Shown one piece after another: positions 1 to 7,093 of a stretch of DNA of 8,784 nt. Under the pieces are notes generated by a model. That model did no database searches and was not told where the DNA came from. It worked only from the letters and a program-made list of their open reading frames with translations. Source of the DNA: Holosporales bacterium (GTDB lineage Bacteria; Pseudomonadota; Alphaproteobacteria; Caedimonadales; UBA9215); assembly GCA_003503995.1 (NCBI GenBank), contig DOCA01000039.1:1-8784 (forward strand), in the 5' to 3' direction. Numbering within the stretch: position 1 is the stretch's first letter; each line of letters begins with the position of its first letter. Both the position numbers and the translations under genes were made by a program.

Positions 1-1214
1 TTATGCACCTGCAATCCCTCTCCAATGATTTGATCAATGGGAAGGCGAGGATTCAAAGATCCAAAAGGATCTTGGAAAACAATTTGCAAATCCTTTCGCA
101 AAGGCCGTATGGCAGACCCTTTCAGCTGTGTAATATCCGTCCCTTGAAGCAAAATACGCCCCGAGGTTGCACGTTGAAGGCGCAAAATAGCCATGGCAAG
201 AGTACTTTTTCCCGATCCACTTTCTCCAACAACACCAAGGGTCTCCCCCTGTCTTAAATCAAAAGAAGCCTCATTGAGGGCTCTTACGAAATCCACGGTT
301 TTCTTAAAAAACCCAGCTTTAATGGGAAAGTGCACAGACACCTTATCAGCGACCAAACATATTTCAGGACTTTTAGGCAAGGGAACAGCAGAACCCTTTG
401 GTTCAGCCTCAAGAAGTTCTCTGGTATAGGCTTGTTTAGGATTTGCGAAAATTTCTGTTGTGGAGGCTTGCTCGACCAATTCTCCATGGCGCATAATAGC
501 CATATGATCTGCATGGTGTTTCACAACGTTTAAATCATGGGTAATGAGCAAAACCGCAAAGTTATATTTTTCTTTAAGCTCTTTAATGAGATTTAGAATC
601 TGCAACTGGATTGTCACATCAAGGGCCGTTGTCGGCTCATCTGCAATGAGAATTTTGGGGTTAGCTCCAAGAGCCATAGCTATCATAACCCGCTGGCGCT
701 GCCCTCCTGAAAGCTCGTGGGGGAAAGACTTAAGGCGCGTTGCTCCATCGGGAAACCCAACATCTGTTAGCAATTCTATAATACGATTTTTCTTGTCTTT
801 TTCTTCTAGGGTTGTGTGCAGATCAAGAATTTCTTTGATTTGGCGCTCAAGGGTATGGAGAGGGTTTAAAGCTGTTAAAGGCTCTTGGAAAATCATGGCA
901 ATATCATTGCCTCTGATGCGTTGCAACTGCTTATCTTTGAGAGATAATAGATCTCGCCCCTCAAAAAAGACCTTACCAGAAGGATGGTAGGCTTTTGGGT
1001 AAGGCAATAGCTTTAAAATCGCAAGGGAAGAAACGGATTTTCCTGAACCGCTTTCTCCCACCAACGCCAGTGTCTTGCCTTTTTCAAGGGTAAAGCTAAT
1101 ATTTTTAACGGCTTGGATCTCACCCTGATCTCCTTTAAAGGAAACACTTAGGTTTTCAACACTTAAGAGCGCTTGCGATGGGGAGTTTGAAAGAGGTTTT
1201 TTATCTGACACCAT
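1..1214 (-). CDS. yejF: YejF-like ABC transporter ATPase, double nucleotide-binding domain (partial, 3' end off window)
   Basis: ATP-hydrolysing subunit of a YejABEF-type peptide/microcin C importer, acting on the cytoplasmic face of the inner membrane with YejB and YejE. I translated 404 residues with no internal stop; the family is about 530 residues long, so roughly 125 C-terminal residues lie beyond position 1. The first ATPase domain has Walker A GESGSGKS (53-60), Q-loop Q110, signature LSGGQ (168-172), Walker B ILIADEP (188-194) and the switch histidine H226. The second domain starts near residue 285 and shows Walker A GESGSGKST (330-338) and Q-loop Q381; its signature and Walker B fall outside. 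Two ATPase domains in one chain separate YejF from single-domain OppD/DppD proteins. The ATG at 1214 shares one base with the yejE stop (TAATG), which suggests translational coupling, and GGAG lies 5 nt upstream. The second codon, GTG, is an alternative but less likely start. Confidence 0.93.
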   Translation of the reverse strand, partial: MVSDKKPLSNSPSQALLSVENLSVSFKGDQGEIQAVKNISFTLEKGKTLALVGESGSGKSVSSLAILKLLPYPKAYHPSGKVFFEGRDLLSLKDKQLQRIRGNDIAMIFQEPLTALNPLHTLERQIKEILDLHTTLEEKDKKNRIIELLTDVGFPDGATRLKSFPHELSGGQRQRVMIAMALGANPKILIADEPTTALDVTIQLQILNLIKELKEKYNFAVLLITHDLNVVKHHADHMAIMRHGELVEQASTTEIFANPKQAYTRELLEAEPKGSAVPLPKSPEICLVADKVSVHFPIKAGFFKKTVDFVRALNEASFDLRQGETLGVVGESGSGKSTLAMAILRLQRATSGRILLQGTDITQLKGSAIRPLRKDLQIVFQDPFGSLNPRLPIDQIIGEGLQVH

Positions 1215-2242
1215 TAACGCTCCGTCTTACGAGGATCAAAGGCATCTCGTACGCCTTCTCCCACAAAAATCAATAAGGACAAAGTCACCGCAACAGATAA
1301 GAAAGACGTAAAGCCAAGCCAGGGTGCATGGAGATTATTTTTCCCTTGAGCCAACATTTCTCCAAGGGACGGTGAGCCAGGCGGCAAGCCAAAGCCTAAG
1401 AAATCAAGGGAAGTGAGCGTCGTAATAGAACCGTTTAAAATAAAAGGCAAATAAGTAAGCGCTGCCACCATGGCGTTGGGCAAGACATGACGAGCCATGG
1501 TCATTCTATTGGATACACCTAGGGCCTGCGCTGCTTTTACATAATCATAATTTCGAGCCCGCAAAAACTCGGCGCGTACAACCGCAACAAGGCTCATCCA
1601 ACTAAAAAGAAGCATCAAGCCCAACAGCCACCAGAAATTAGGCTCCACGAGGCTGCCCATAATAATCAGCAAAAAGAGGATGGGAAGTCCTGACCAAATC
1701 TCGATAAAACGCTGGAAAACAAGATCATAAGTACCGCCAAAATAACCTTGTGTCCCGCCCGCTATAACGCCAATAATAGAACTGAAAAAAGTCAGAACAA
1801 GACCGAAAAGAACAGAGATCCGAAATCCATAAATAAGACGCGCCATAACATCTCGCCCTTGGTCATCGGTCCCCAGCCAGTTTTCCTTTGAAGGCGGAGA
1901 GGGTGCTGGGCTCGGAAGGTCATAATTAATGGTGTTATAACTATAAGGAATTAAAGGCCAAATCATCCAGCCACCCTTTTGTGCAATAAGGTCCTTTAGA
2001 AAAGGATCTCGGTAAGCCGTTTCCGTTTCAAAGTCTCCACCAAAGGTTGTTTCAGGATACATCTTAAATATAGGAACATAGTATTCCCCCTCATATTTCA
2101 CCAAGAGAGGTTTATCATTGGAAAGGAACTCTGCAAAAAGCGTCAAAATAAAAAGGATGGCAAAAACAATAAGAGAAACGTACCCTCGTTTATTGGCCTT
2201 GAAATACTGGATACGCTTTTTTGTAAGGGGAGATAAAGCCAT
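1214..2242 (-). CDS. yejE: YejE-like ABC transporter permease
   Basis: Inner-membrane permease of the YejABEF-type importer, pairing with YejB to form the channel for short peptides or microcin C-like compounds (role from the family). It has 342 residues, close to the E. coli YejE length. A first membrane helix at about 21-40 is followed by a large extracytoplasmic segment (about 41-125) typical of the YejE/OppC branch. Next come the WLGTDDQGRD motif (122-131), a cluster of hydrophobic helices (about 140-330) and the cytoplasmic EAA coupling loop (about 237-256, AAQALG through HVLPN) that docks onto the ATPase. It ends with the family-typical DAFDPR. The ATG at 2242 is preceded by GGGGAG at good spacing and lies 2 nt after the yejB stop. 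It is the middle gene of a yejB-yejE-yejF operon and overlaps yejF by one base. Confidence 0.95.
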   Translation of the reverse strand: MALSPLTKKRIQYFKANKRGYVSLIVFAILFILTLFAEFLSNDKPLLVKYEGEYYVPIFKMYPETTFGGDFETETAYRDPFLKDLIAQKGGWMIWPLIPYSYNTINYDLPSPAPSPPSKENWLGTDDQGRDVMARLIYGFRISVLFGLVLTFFSSIIGVIAGGTQGYFGGTYDLVFQRFIEIWSGLPILFLLIIMGSLVEPNFWWLLGLMLLFSWMSLVAVVRAEFLRARNYDYVKAAQALGVSNRMTMARHVLPNAMVAALTYLPFILNGSITTLTSLDFLGFGLPPGSPSLGEMLAQGKNNLHAPWLGFTSFLSVAVTLSLLIFVGEGVRDAFDPRKTER

Positions 2243-2244
2243 AG

Positions 2245-3348
2245 TTAGCTCCCCGCTCTTTTTTCAAAATCAATACGAGGATCTACAAAGGTATACACAA
2301 GATCTCCAATAATATGGAGCACAAGTCCAATAAGTGTAAAAATATAAAGCGTTGAAAAAACAACGGGATAATCCCGTGAAATGGCAGATTCAAAACCAAG
2401 GAGACCTATACCATCCAAGGAAAAAATCACTTCAATAAGAAGCGACCCTGTAAAAAAGATATGTACAACGGCGCTTGGAAAACCAGCAATCACAATAAGC
2501 ATGGCATTTCTAAAAACATGGCCATAAAGAACGTCCTTCTTAGAAACACCCTTTGCTCGCGCCGTTAGAACATATTGCTTATTAATTTCCTCGAGGAAGG
2601 AATTTTTTGTCAGCAAAGTTAGGCTAGCAAACCCGCTAATGACAAGAGCTGTGACAGGAAGAGTAATATGCCAGAAATAATCGAGAATTTGTCGATACCA
2701 CGGAAAATTATCAAACCCATCAGACGTGAGTCCTCGTAAAGGAAAGAGATCCCAGAAACTGCCCCCTGCAAAAAGAACAATAAGGAAAATCGCAAACAAA
2801 AAGCTGGGTACCGCATAACCGATAATAATGACGGCACTGGTCCATAAATCAAAGGATGTCCCGTCTTTAACGGCCTTTCGGATACCAAGGGGAATAGAAA
2901 TAAGATAGATCAAAAGCGTTGACCAAAGCCCCAAAGAAATAGAAACAGGCAGTTTTTCTTTGAGCAAATCAATGACCGAGATATCTCGAAAATAACTATC
3001 TCCAAAATCAAAGGTGAGGTAATTCTTAACCATGAGCCAAAAGCGCTCTAAGGGAGGCTTATCAAATCCATACATCTTTTCAATTTGTGCAACGAATTCG
3101 GGGTCAAGGCCCCTAGCCCCTCGATATTTACTTTCTCCGCTAGCATAAACAGGCTTATCTTGGGAAAATCCCATATCTTGCGCCCCTGTAAACCGTGCCG
3201 TTGCCCCAACGTCGGTGCCTCGAACCTTGGCGATCATCTGCTCAACAGGCCCCCCAGGGGCTGTTTGAATAATAGCAAAATTAATGGTGAGGATACCAAA
3301 GAGCGTGGGGATAATGAGGAGGAGGCGTCTTAAGGCGTAAGCTGTCAC
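2245..3348 (-). CDS. yejB: YejB-like ABC transporter permease (GTG start)
   Basis: First permease of the YejABEF-type importer in the inner membrane. It has 367 residues, close to E. coli YejB. The N-terminus TAYALRRLLLIIPTLFGI matches the family start. The family-typical APGGPV (30-35), RGARGLDPE (76-84), MYGFDKP (92-98) and FGDSYFR (115-121) follow. Membrane helices begin at about 137 and the EAA loop lies at about 262-282 (TARAKGVSKK through FRNA). It ends in VDPRIDFE. The start is GTG at 3348: an in-frame TGA lies two codons upstream, and no later start would keep the conserved N-terminus. No good Shine-Dalgarno sequence precedes it, so initiation may be weak. It is the first gene of the operon. 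A yejA binding-protein gene, often adjacent upstream, is absent; the next gene upstream is an outer-membrane protein gene isolated by a terminator. Confidence 0.95.
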   Translation of the reverse strand: MTAYALRRLLLIIPTLFGILTINFAIIQTAPGGPVEQMIAKVRGTDVGATARFTGAQDMGFSQDKPVYASGESKYRGARGLDPEFVAQIEKMYGFDKPPLERFWLMVKNYLTFDFGDSYFRDISVIDLLKEKLPVSISLGLWSTLLIYLISIPLGIRKAVKDGTSFDLWTSAVIIIGYAVPSFLFAIFLIVLFAGGSFWDLFPLRGLTSDGFDNFPWYRQILDYFWHITLPVTALVISGFASLTLLTKNSFLEEINKQYVLTARAKGVSKKDVLYGHVFRNAMLIVIAGFPSAVVHIFFTGSLLIEVIFSLDGIGLLGFESAISRDYPVVFSTLYIFTLIGLVLHIIGDLVYTFVDPRIDFEKRAGS

Positions 3349-3381
3349 AGATCACAATAGGTTTTATTTTTATTTGCTCAC

Positions 3382-3409
3382 AGAATAGCCCAATCTGCTT
3401 AACTTGTAA
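3382..3409 (-). promoter_or_regulatory. Possible weak promoter for yejBEF
   Basis: The operon needs a start signal between the terminator ending at 3414 and the GTG at 3348, a space of only 65 nt. On the minus strand this space holds TTACAA (3404-3409), a 16-nt spacer, and TATTCT (3382-3387). These match the sigma-70 consensus at 3/6 and 4/6 positions, which would give a leader of about 25-30 nt. The match is poor and the call rests mainly on position. Read-through of the terminator is an alternative. Confidence 0.22.
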
Positions 3410-3413
3410 GCAT

Positions 3414-3442
3414 AAAAAAACCGCGATCGAAACCGCGGTTTT
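3414..3442 (-). terminator. Strong intrinsic terminator of the barrel-protein gene
   Basis: On the minus strand, AAAACCGCG (3442-3434) pairs with CGCGGTTTT (3425-3417) in a perfect 9-bp stem around an 8-nt loop (3433-3426). The stem runs into seven consecutive T residues (3420-3414). This is a textbook rho-independent terminator. It lies about 115 nt after the stop of the outer-membrane protein gene and about 65 nt before yejB, so it separates the two transcripts. The T-tract is on the minus-strand side and there is no convergent plus-strand gene. Confidence 0.88.
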
Positions 3443-3556
3443 GGTATAACTGTAATGCTTTCAATTTTTTTCTGTACTAGGCAGAAGCGACCGACGACTA
3501 TGTCTTATAGTTTAGGAGCGACTAACAACGTACAGGAATAAAGTAGAAGCCTTAAC

Positions 3557-4195
3557 CTAGAACTTGTAGCCTAGACGTACTTTGAAATCATGAATACGTG
3601 GCTTGAAAGAATCCTTTTGATTACCAGAAGTGATTGAAAACTTTTTATATTGTGTAAAAGTCCACTCACCACCAAGCATGATGCCATTATTAAATAGTTT
3701 TTCAACACCAAGACCAGCAAGGAAACCATTTGTACGCTTGTTCTTTGAAAAAAGAGTAACATCATTTAATTTGACATTGGTATTAAAGTTAGCATTTTCC
3801 CAACCAAGCTTTGTATAAAGAAGCCAGCTTTCCAGAGCAACACCAAGACGTGTCGCAAGACCAAAGGTAAAATCACGCTTATGCGTTGCTTTAACAGCGC
3901 CAATGTTTGTAGTTTTGTTGGTGTTACCAAGATTTAGAGCAGCTTCGAGACCAGCAACAAACATATTCATTTGATATTGATAACCTGTGTGAAAACCAAA
4001 AACAGGGCCTCTCATTTTAAGATTACCGCGAACGTTAGCAGCACCAGCTTCATTGTTATCATATTTTGTTTTACCAGTAGCATAACCAAGGCTACCACCG
4101 AGGTAAAAACCAGTGTGTGTAGAAGAATCAGCCATTGCAGATGTCGCAACAGCAAGGGCAACAGCAGAAGTTGCAATCATTGTTTTAAAAGTCAT
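3557..4195 (-). CDS. Secreted outer-membrane beta-barrel protein, opacity/surface-antigen type
   Basis: Probable small outer-membrane beta-barrel of 212 residues, similar in style to the 8-stranded surface-protein families of alphaproteobacteria. A Sec signal peptide is clear: a short charged start (MTFK), a hydrophobic core (about 6-20), and an AMA|D cleavage site after residue 22. The mature part opens with GFYLGGSLGYATG, a typical first strand. It then alternates glycine/aromatic strands with polar loops and ends in strand KVRLGYKF, whose terminal phenylalanine is the usual signal for the BAM assembly machinery. The ATG at 4195 has AAAGGA 8 nt upstream, which favours it over the internal ATG at codon 6. 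The gene stands alone between two terminators. The exact role (adhesion, porin or structural) cannot be told from sequence; no OmpA-type peptidoglycan-binding domain is present. Confidence 0.85.
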   Translation of the reverse strand: MTFKTMIATSAVALAVATSAMADSSTHTGFYLGGSLGYATGKTKYDNNEAGAANVRGNLKMRGPVFGFHTGYQYQMNMFVAGLEAALNLGNTNKTTNIGAVKATHKRDFTFGLATRLGVALESWLLYTKLGWENANFNTNVKLNDVTLFSKNKRTNGFLAGLGVEKLFNNGIMLGGEWTFTQYKKFSITSGNQKDSFKPRIHDFKVRLGYKF

Positions 4196-4221
4196 TTTAA
4201 TAATCCTTTATTTTCAATAGG

Positions 4222-4237
4222 AAGCGATCAGTCGCTT
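4222..4237 (-). promoter_or_regulatory. Stem-loop in the leader of the barrel-protein mRNA
   Basis: AAGCGA and TCGCTT form a perfect 6-bp inverted repeat around a 4-nt loop, ending 26 nt before the ATG at 4195 and just outside the ribosome-binding site. In the minus-strand transcript it would sit in the 5' untranslated leader. Leader hairpins that protect abundant outer-membrane protein mRNAs from RNase E are known (ompA of E. coli). That role here is inference, and an operator site is equally possible. Confidence 0.4.
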
Positions 4238-4271
4238 GAGGCTTTTTTAGAGATTATTGAGAAAAAAGACA

Positions 4272-4300
4272 ATATTATTTTGCCTAATTTGAAGTGTTTT
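4272..4300 (-). promoter_or_regulatory. Candidate promoter of the barrel-protein gene
   Basis: In the very AT-rich 190-nt gap upstream of the barrel gene, the minus strand carries a -10-like TAATAT (4272-4277). A weak -35-like AAAACA (4295-4300) lies 17 nt upstream, matching 3/6 positions. Transcription would begin near 4265 and give a leader of about 70 nt that includes the stem-loop at 4222-4237. A second -10-like TATAAA (4298-4303) has no convincing -35. The assignment is tentative. Confidence 0.22.
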
Positions 4301-4315
4301 ATAAAGAACTGTTGT

Positions 4316-4334
4316 AAAAAAGACACACATGTCT
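4316..4334 (-). terminator. Possible weak terminator of the glycosyltransferase operon
   Basis: About 50 nt after the last glycosyltransferase stop, the minus strand reads AGACA, a TGTG loop, TGTCT, then TTTTT (4320-4316). The 5-bp stem has only two G-C pairs, so the structure is weak, but the T-tract directly after it and the position are right. If it leaks, some surface-glycan transcript would continue into the barrel-protein gene. Confidence 0.4.
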
Positions 4335-4385
4335 ATTTACCGCGCATCTCACGACAAATAAACAAAACAGTCGGACAAAATTAAA

Positions 4386-5465
4386 TTAAACTCTACTGAT
4401 AACCTCATCCCATTTTTCAAAAGCTGTCTTTTTGGAAAATTTTTTCATGGATTTTTTTGCCTGATTTCCGAGTTTCTCGCCATAATCTGGTTGAGTCATT
4501 AATCGGGCAAGGGCCTTTGCAAAGGCATCAACATCATCAATAGGGCAAATCAAGCCATTTTCTTCGTGTTGTACAAGCTCAAGGTTCCCACCGCAATCAG
4601 ATGCAACCACAGGCAAACCAAGAGCCATGGCTTCTGAGAGAGCGTTTGGGAAGCCCTCAAAACGAGAGGGAAAACAAAACACTGAGGCTTCTGATACTTT
4701 TTCTTGAATGTTTTTTGTGACTCCTTGAAATGTAACGTTATTTTGCAGACCTAGTTCTTTCGTTAAAGACTCTAAATTTTCTTTTTCAGCCCCCTGTCCA
4801 TAAAGATCAAGATGCCAGTTGGGGGCGCTTTTAAGAGCTTTTGCAAAAGCCTTCAAAAGAATATCTTGGCCTTTTTGGGGTGTTAAACGTCCCACATGGA
4901 TTAGTCTTTTAGTCTCTTTTTTTGAAGAAATTGAACTTGGAACTGAAACAGGGTTTGGAATAATAAAAACACGTCCTTTTAGATAAGGAAAATAAGAGGC
5001 TATATAATCTCCTTGTACAATCAGTTTCGTTGCAAGAGGGTACAAAATTCGCCTTAAAAAATTACCCAAAAGAGTAATATTGTGATAGCGAGGATCAACA
5101 CGCTCTGAGATTATCAGAGGTTTTTTTAAACCCAGAGTCGTCAATAAGGTCACGATATTGATAACATTAACAAAAGAAACCACATGGTCTGGATTCAGTT
5201 TTTTAATGAAGAGCCTTAAGCCCCAAAGTGATGACATAAACCTCTTTCCCCAAGAAAGAAAAGAAGCGCCATTGCGTTTAAGGTCTCCTAAAGTATGAAG
5301 TTTAACTTTTGAAGATAAAGGATAGAAAGAATCAGTTCCTTGAGGGCGAAAGATCACAATATGCACCTCATGTCCCTTATCATCGGCCCAATGAGTTGCA
5401 AGCTGTGTCAAAACGCGCTCTGCCCCGCCTGCTTCAAGGGATGAGATAACAAATAAAATTTTCAT
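4386..5465 (-). CDS. Family-4 (GT-B fold) glycosyltransferase, distal copy
   Basis: Probable retaining glycosyltransferase of the GT4 family, moving a sugar from a nucleotide-sugar donor onto a lipid-linked or LPS-like acceptor at the cytoplasmic face of the inner membrane. It has 359 residues, the usual length. The N-terminal acceptor domain opens with a Rossmann strand and glycine motif (MKILFVISSLEAGGAERV, 1-18). The C-terminal donor domain shows VGRLTPQKG (191-199), YGQG (222-225) and the EX7E signature (E270 and E278 in EGFPNALSEA), then GLPVVASDCGGNLELV (283-298). The donor and acceptor cannot be named from sequence. Its ATG overlaps the stop of the upstream paralog by 4 nt (ATGA) and GAGGG lies just upstream, so the two are very likely co-translated. 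It is the last gene of the cluster and colinear with the neighbouring copy along its whole length. Confidence 0.9.
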   Translation of the reverse strand: MKILFVISSLEAGGAERVLTQLATHWADDKGHEVHIVIFRPQGTDSFYPLSSKVKLHTLGDLKRNGASFLSWGKRFMSSLWGLRLFIKKLNPDHVVSFVNVINIVTLLTTLGLKKPLIISERVDPRYHNITLLGNFLRRILYPLATKLIVQGDYIASYFPYLKGRVFIIPNPVSVPSSISSKKETKRLIHVGRLTPQKGQDILLKAFAKALKSAPNWHLDLYGQGAEKENLESLTKELGLQNNVTFQGVTKNIQEKVSEASVFCFPSRFEGFPNALSEAMALGLPVVASDCGGNLELVQHEENGLICPIDDVDAFAKALARLMTQPDYGEKLGNQAKKSMKKFSKKTAFEKWDEVISRV

Positions 5466-6559
5466 ATTTCCCTCTCTCCCTTTTGACCTTCTATCACCTT
5501 ATCCCACATTTCATAGATTTTTTCTGGTGCAAATTTCTTAATAGAATTTCTAGCAGCGCTTCCTAACCCTATCCGTTTTTTAGGGTTTGACATTAAAAGC
5601 GAAAGATACTCTGCAAGCTTATCAACATCTCCAACGGGAAATACAAGAGCATTTTCTTCGTGCTCAACAAGCTCCAAGTTACCGTCACAATTTGAGGCAA
5701 CAACCGGCAAACCAACGGCCATGGCTTCTGCTAACGCATTAGAAAAACCTTCATAGTGAGTCGGAAAAGCAAATAAAGAGGCTCTTTTTAATTCAGGTTG
5801 AATGGGAGAGGCAACCCCCTTCAAAAAAACTTTGTCTTGCAAATTATGCTTTGCAATAAGCGCTTCTAAATTTTCTTTTTCAGGCCCTTCCCCATAAATT
5901 TCAAGGGACCATTTTGGGATTTTTTTCTCTAACGTTGAAAATGCCTGAATAAGCTCATAATGCCCTTTATAGAGATCAAGGCGCCCAACAAGCATCATAA
6001 GAAAAGGAATGTCAGCCGGAGAAGCAACCTTGTCTGAAAAAGATACAGGGTTTGGAATGACGCTGATTTTCTCAGATAAATAGGGGAAACAAGATCTAAC
6101 ATAGTTTCCTTGCAAAATAAGACGAAAGGCTAAGGGATACGTTAAACGCCGCACCATATTCCCTAATATCCCAATGCTATAACGCCTTGGATCGGTTCTC
6201 TCTGAAATAACAACAGGTATTTTAAGACCTAAAGAGGCTAATAAGGTCGCAACATTCATCTCATCCACAAAAGAAACAATTTTATGGGGTTTAAGAATTT
6301 TAAGAGTTCGCCTCATAGCGCAAAGTCGTTTGATAACTCTTTTTACTTTACTTAACCCTCCAGCACCCGTTTGATTAAGGCCCAGTTGATGTAAGGTAAT
6401 CGAAGGATCTAAAGGATAAAAAGGAGACGTTCCTTCTGGTTGAAGAGTAATCAAATGAACATCATGAATCCCTTTACGAGCATAGTGATTGGCCAATTCA
6501 CTTAAAACACGTTCGGCTCCACCAGAACTCACAGCATGTATCATAAAACAAAGACGCAT
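5462..6559 (-). CDS. Family-4 (GT-B fold) glycosyltransferase, proximal copy
   Basis: Second GT4-type glycosyltransferase of 365 residues, a clear paralog of the gene immediately downstream. Shared landmarks fall at nearly identical residue numbers: SSGGAERVLSELA (11-23), ISERTDPR (118-125), YPLA (141-144), FPYL (158-161), IPNPVS (168-173), VGRL..YKG (191-199), YGEGPEKENLEAL (222-234), the EX7E pair E270 and E278 in EGFSNALAEA, and GLPVVASNCDGNLELVEHEEN (283-303). A lysine/arginine-rich stretch at about 71-92 could help membrane association. The ATG at 6559 lies 6 nt after the rfaH-like stop, with only a weak GGA upstream, so translation probably depends on coupling. Divergence in residues 62-100 suggests the two copies handle different acceptors, which is inference. 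Confidence 0.9.
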   Translation of the reverse strand: MRLCFMIHAVSSGGAERVLSELANHYARKGIHDVHLITLQPEGTSPFYPLDPSITLHQLGLNQTGAGGLSKVKRVIKRLCAMRRTLKILKPHKIVSFVDEMNVATLLASLGLKIPVVISERTDPRRYSIGILGNMVRRLTYPLAFRLILQGNYVRSCFPYLSEKISVIPNPVSFSDKVASPADIPFLMMLVGRLDLYKGHYELIQAFSTLEKKIPKWSLEIYGEGPEKENLEALIAKHNLQDKVFLKGVASPIQPELKRASLFAFPTHYEGFSNALAEAMAVGLPVVASNCDGNLELVEHEENALVFPVGDVDKLAEYLSLLMSNPKKRIGLGSAARNSIKKFAPEKIYEMWDKVIEGQKGEREI

Positions 6560-6565
6560 AAGGCT

Positions 6566-7075
6566 CTAATCCAATTTTTCTAGTGAGGTGAGAGGGACAG
6601 TAATTTTCAACGGACGATTCATGAAACGAAGCAAGAGCTGCACACGATCTTTATCACTCAAACCCTCAATAGTTCCTACATGTTCCGCAAACGCCCCTTC
6701 TGTAATACGAATTGTATCCCCAGATTTAAAGGCATTAGCAAGAGATCCTAAGGCAATAGAGCCTTGTTCTTCTTGCTCCTTTTGTAAAGTTTCAACAACT
6801 TCATTTGGTACAGGAAGAGGTTTATGATCCTCTTGTGTTAACAAATGAGAAACGCCCCGTGTCCCATTAATACTACGCCATTGATCCTTATCAAGATCAA
6901 GGCTTACAAAAATATAACCCGGAAACAGAGGTCGTAAGACTTCTTGAGTGCGACGGGCATGGCGAATGGTTTTGCAATAAAGAGGTAAAAAAATCTGGAA
7001 ATTTTGCCGCAGCAAATGAGACTCTGCAAGAGTTTCTTTACCTGGTTGGGTTTGGGCAACAAACCATTTTTTCAT
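6566..7075 (-). CDS. rfaH: RfaH-type NusG paralog, transcription antiterminator
   Basis: Specialised NusG-family elongation factor that binds RNA polymerase and lets it read through long surface-polysaccharide operons (role from the family). It has 169 residues against 162 in E. coli RfaH. The N-terminal NGN domain (1-about 95) has the NusG opening KKWFVAQTQPGKE, RPLFPGYIFVSLD (48-60) and INGTRGVSHLL (69-79). After a glutamate-rich linker (94-105) the C-terminal KOW-type domain carries GDTIRITEGAF (119-129) and a tail alignable with RfaH (VQLLLRFMNRPLKITV, 145-160). TRGVSH and ITEGAF favour RfaH over housekeeping NusG. Some RfaH contact residues differ: position 48 is Arg not Glu, position 10 Gln not Lys, position 16 Leu not Arg, and positions 65-68 are QWRS not HTTT. 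It lies 18 nt after licD and 6 nt before the first glycosyltransferase, so it is inside the operon it may control. Confidence 0.85.
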   Translation of the reverse strand: MKKWFVAQTQPGKETLAESHLLRQNFQIFLPLYCKTIRHARRTQEVLRPLFPGYIFVSLDLDKDQWRSINGTRGVSHLLTQEDHKPLPVPNEVVETLQKEQEEQGSIALGSLANAFKSGDTIRITEGAFAEHVGTIEGLSDKDRVQLLLRFMNRPLKITVPLTSLEKLD

Positions 7076-7093
7076 CGCAAATTACGCCCTACC

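Noticed and set aside
544..990. A 148-codon open frame on the plus strand
   Set aside because: It lies entirely opposite yejF, whose minus-strand frame has Walker A, signature and Walker B motifs. The plus-strand protein is Ser/Arg-rich without any recognisable motif, typical of an antisense shadow.
1..1214. Possible broken yejF, since no stop codon is seen
   Set aside because: The frame is open for all 404 codons to the left edge, with conserved motifs in both ATPase domains. The missing stop reflects the window border, not a frameshift.
4222..4248. Hairpin followed by TTTTTT on the plus strand, resembling a terminator
   Set aside because: No plus-strand gene ends here, five bases separate the stem from the T-run, and the stem is only 6 bp. 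It makes more sense as a leader structure of the minus-strand transcript.
3971..4384. A 137-codon plus-strand frame with several cysteines
   Set aside because: It overlaps the signal peptide and first strands of the barrel protein in antisense and then runs through AT-rich leader. It has no ribosome-binding site and no domain-like pattern.
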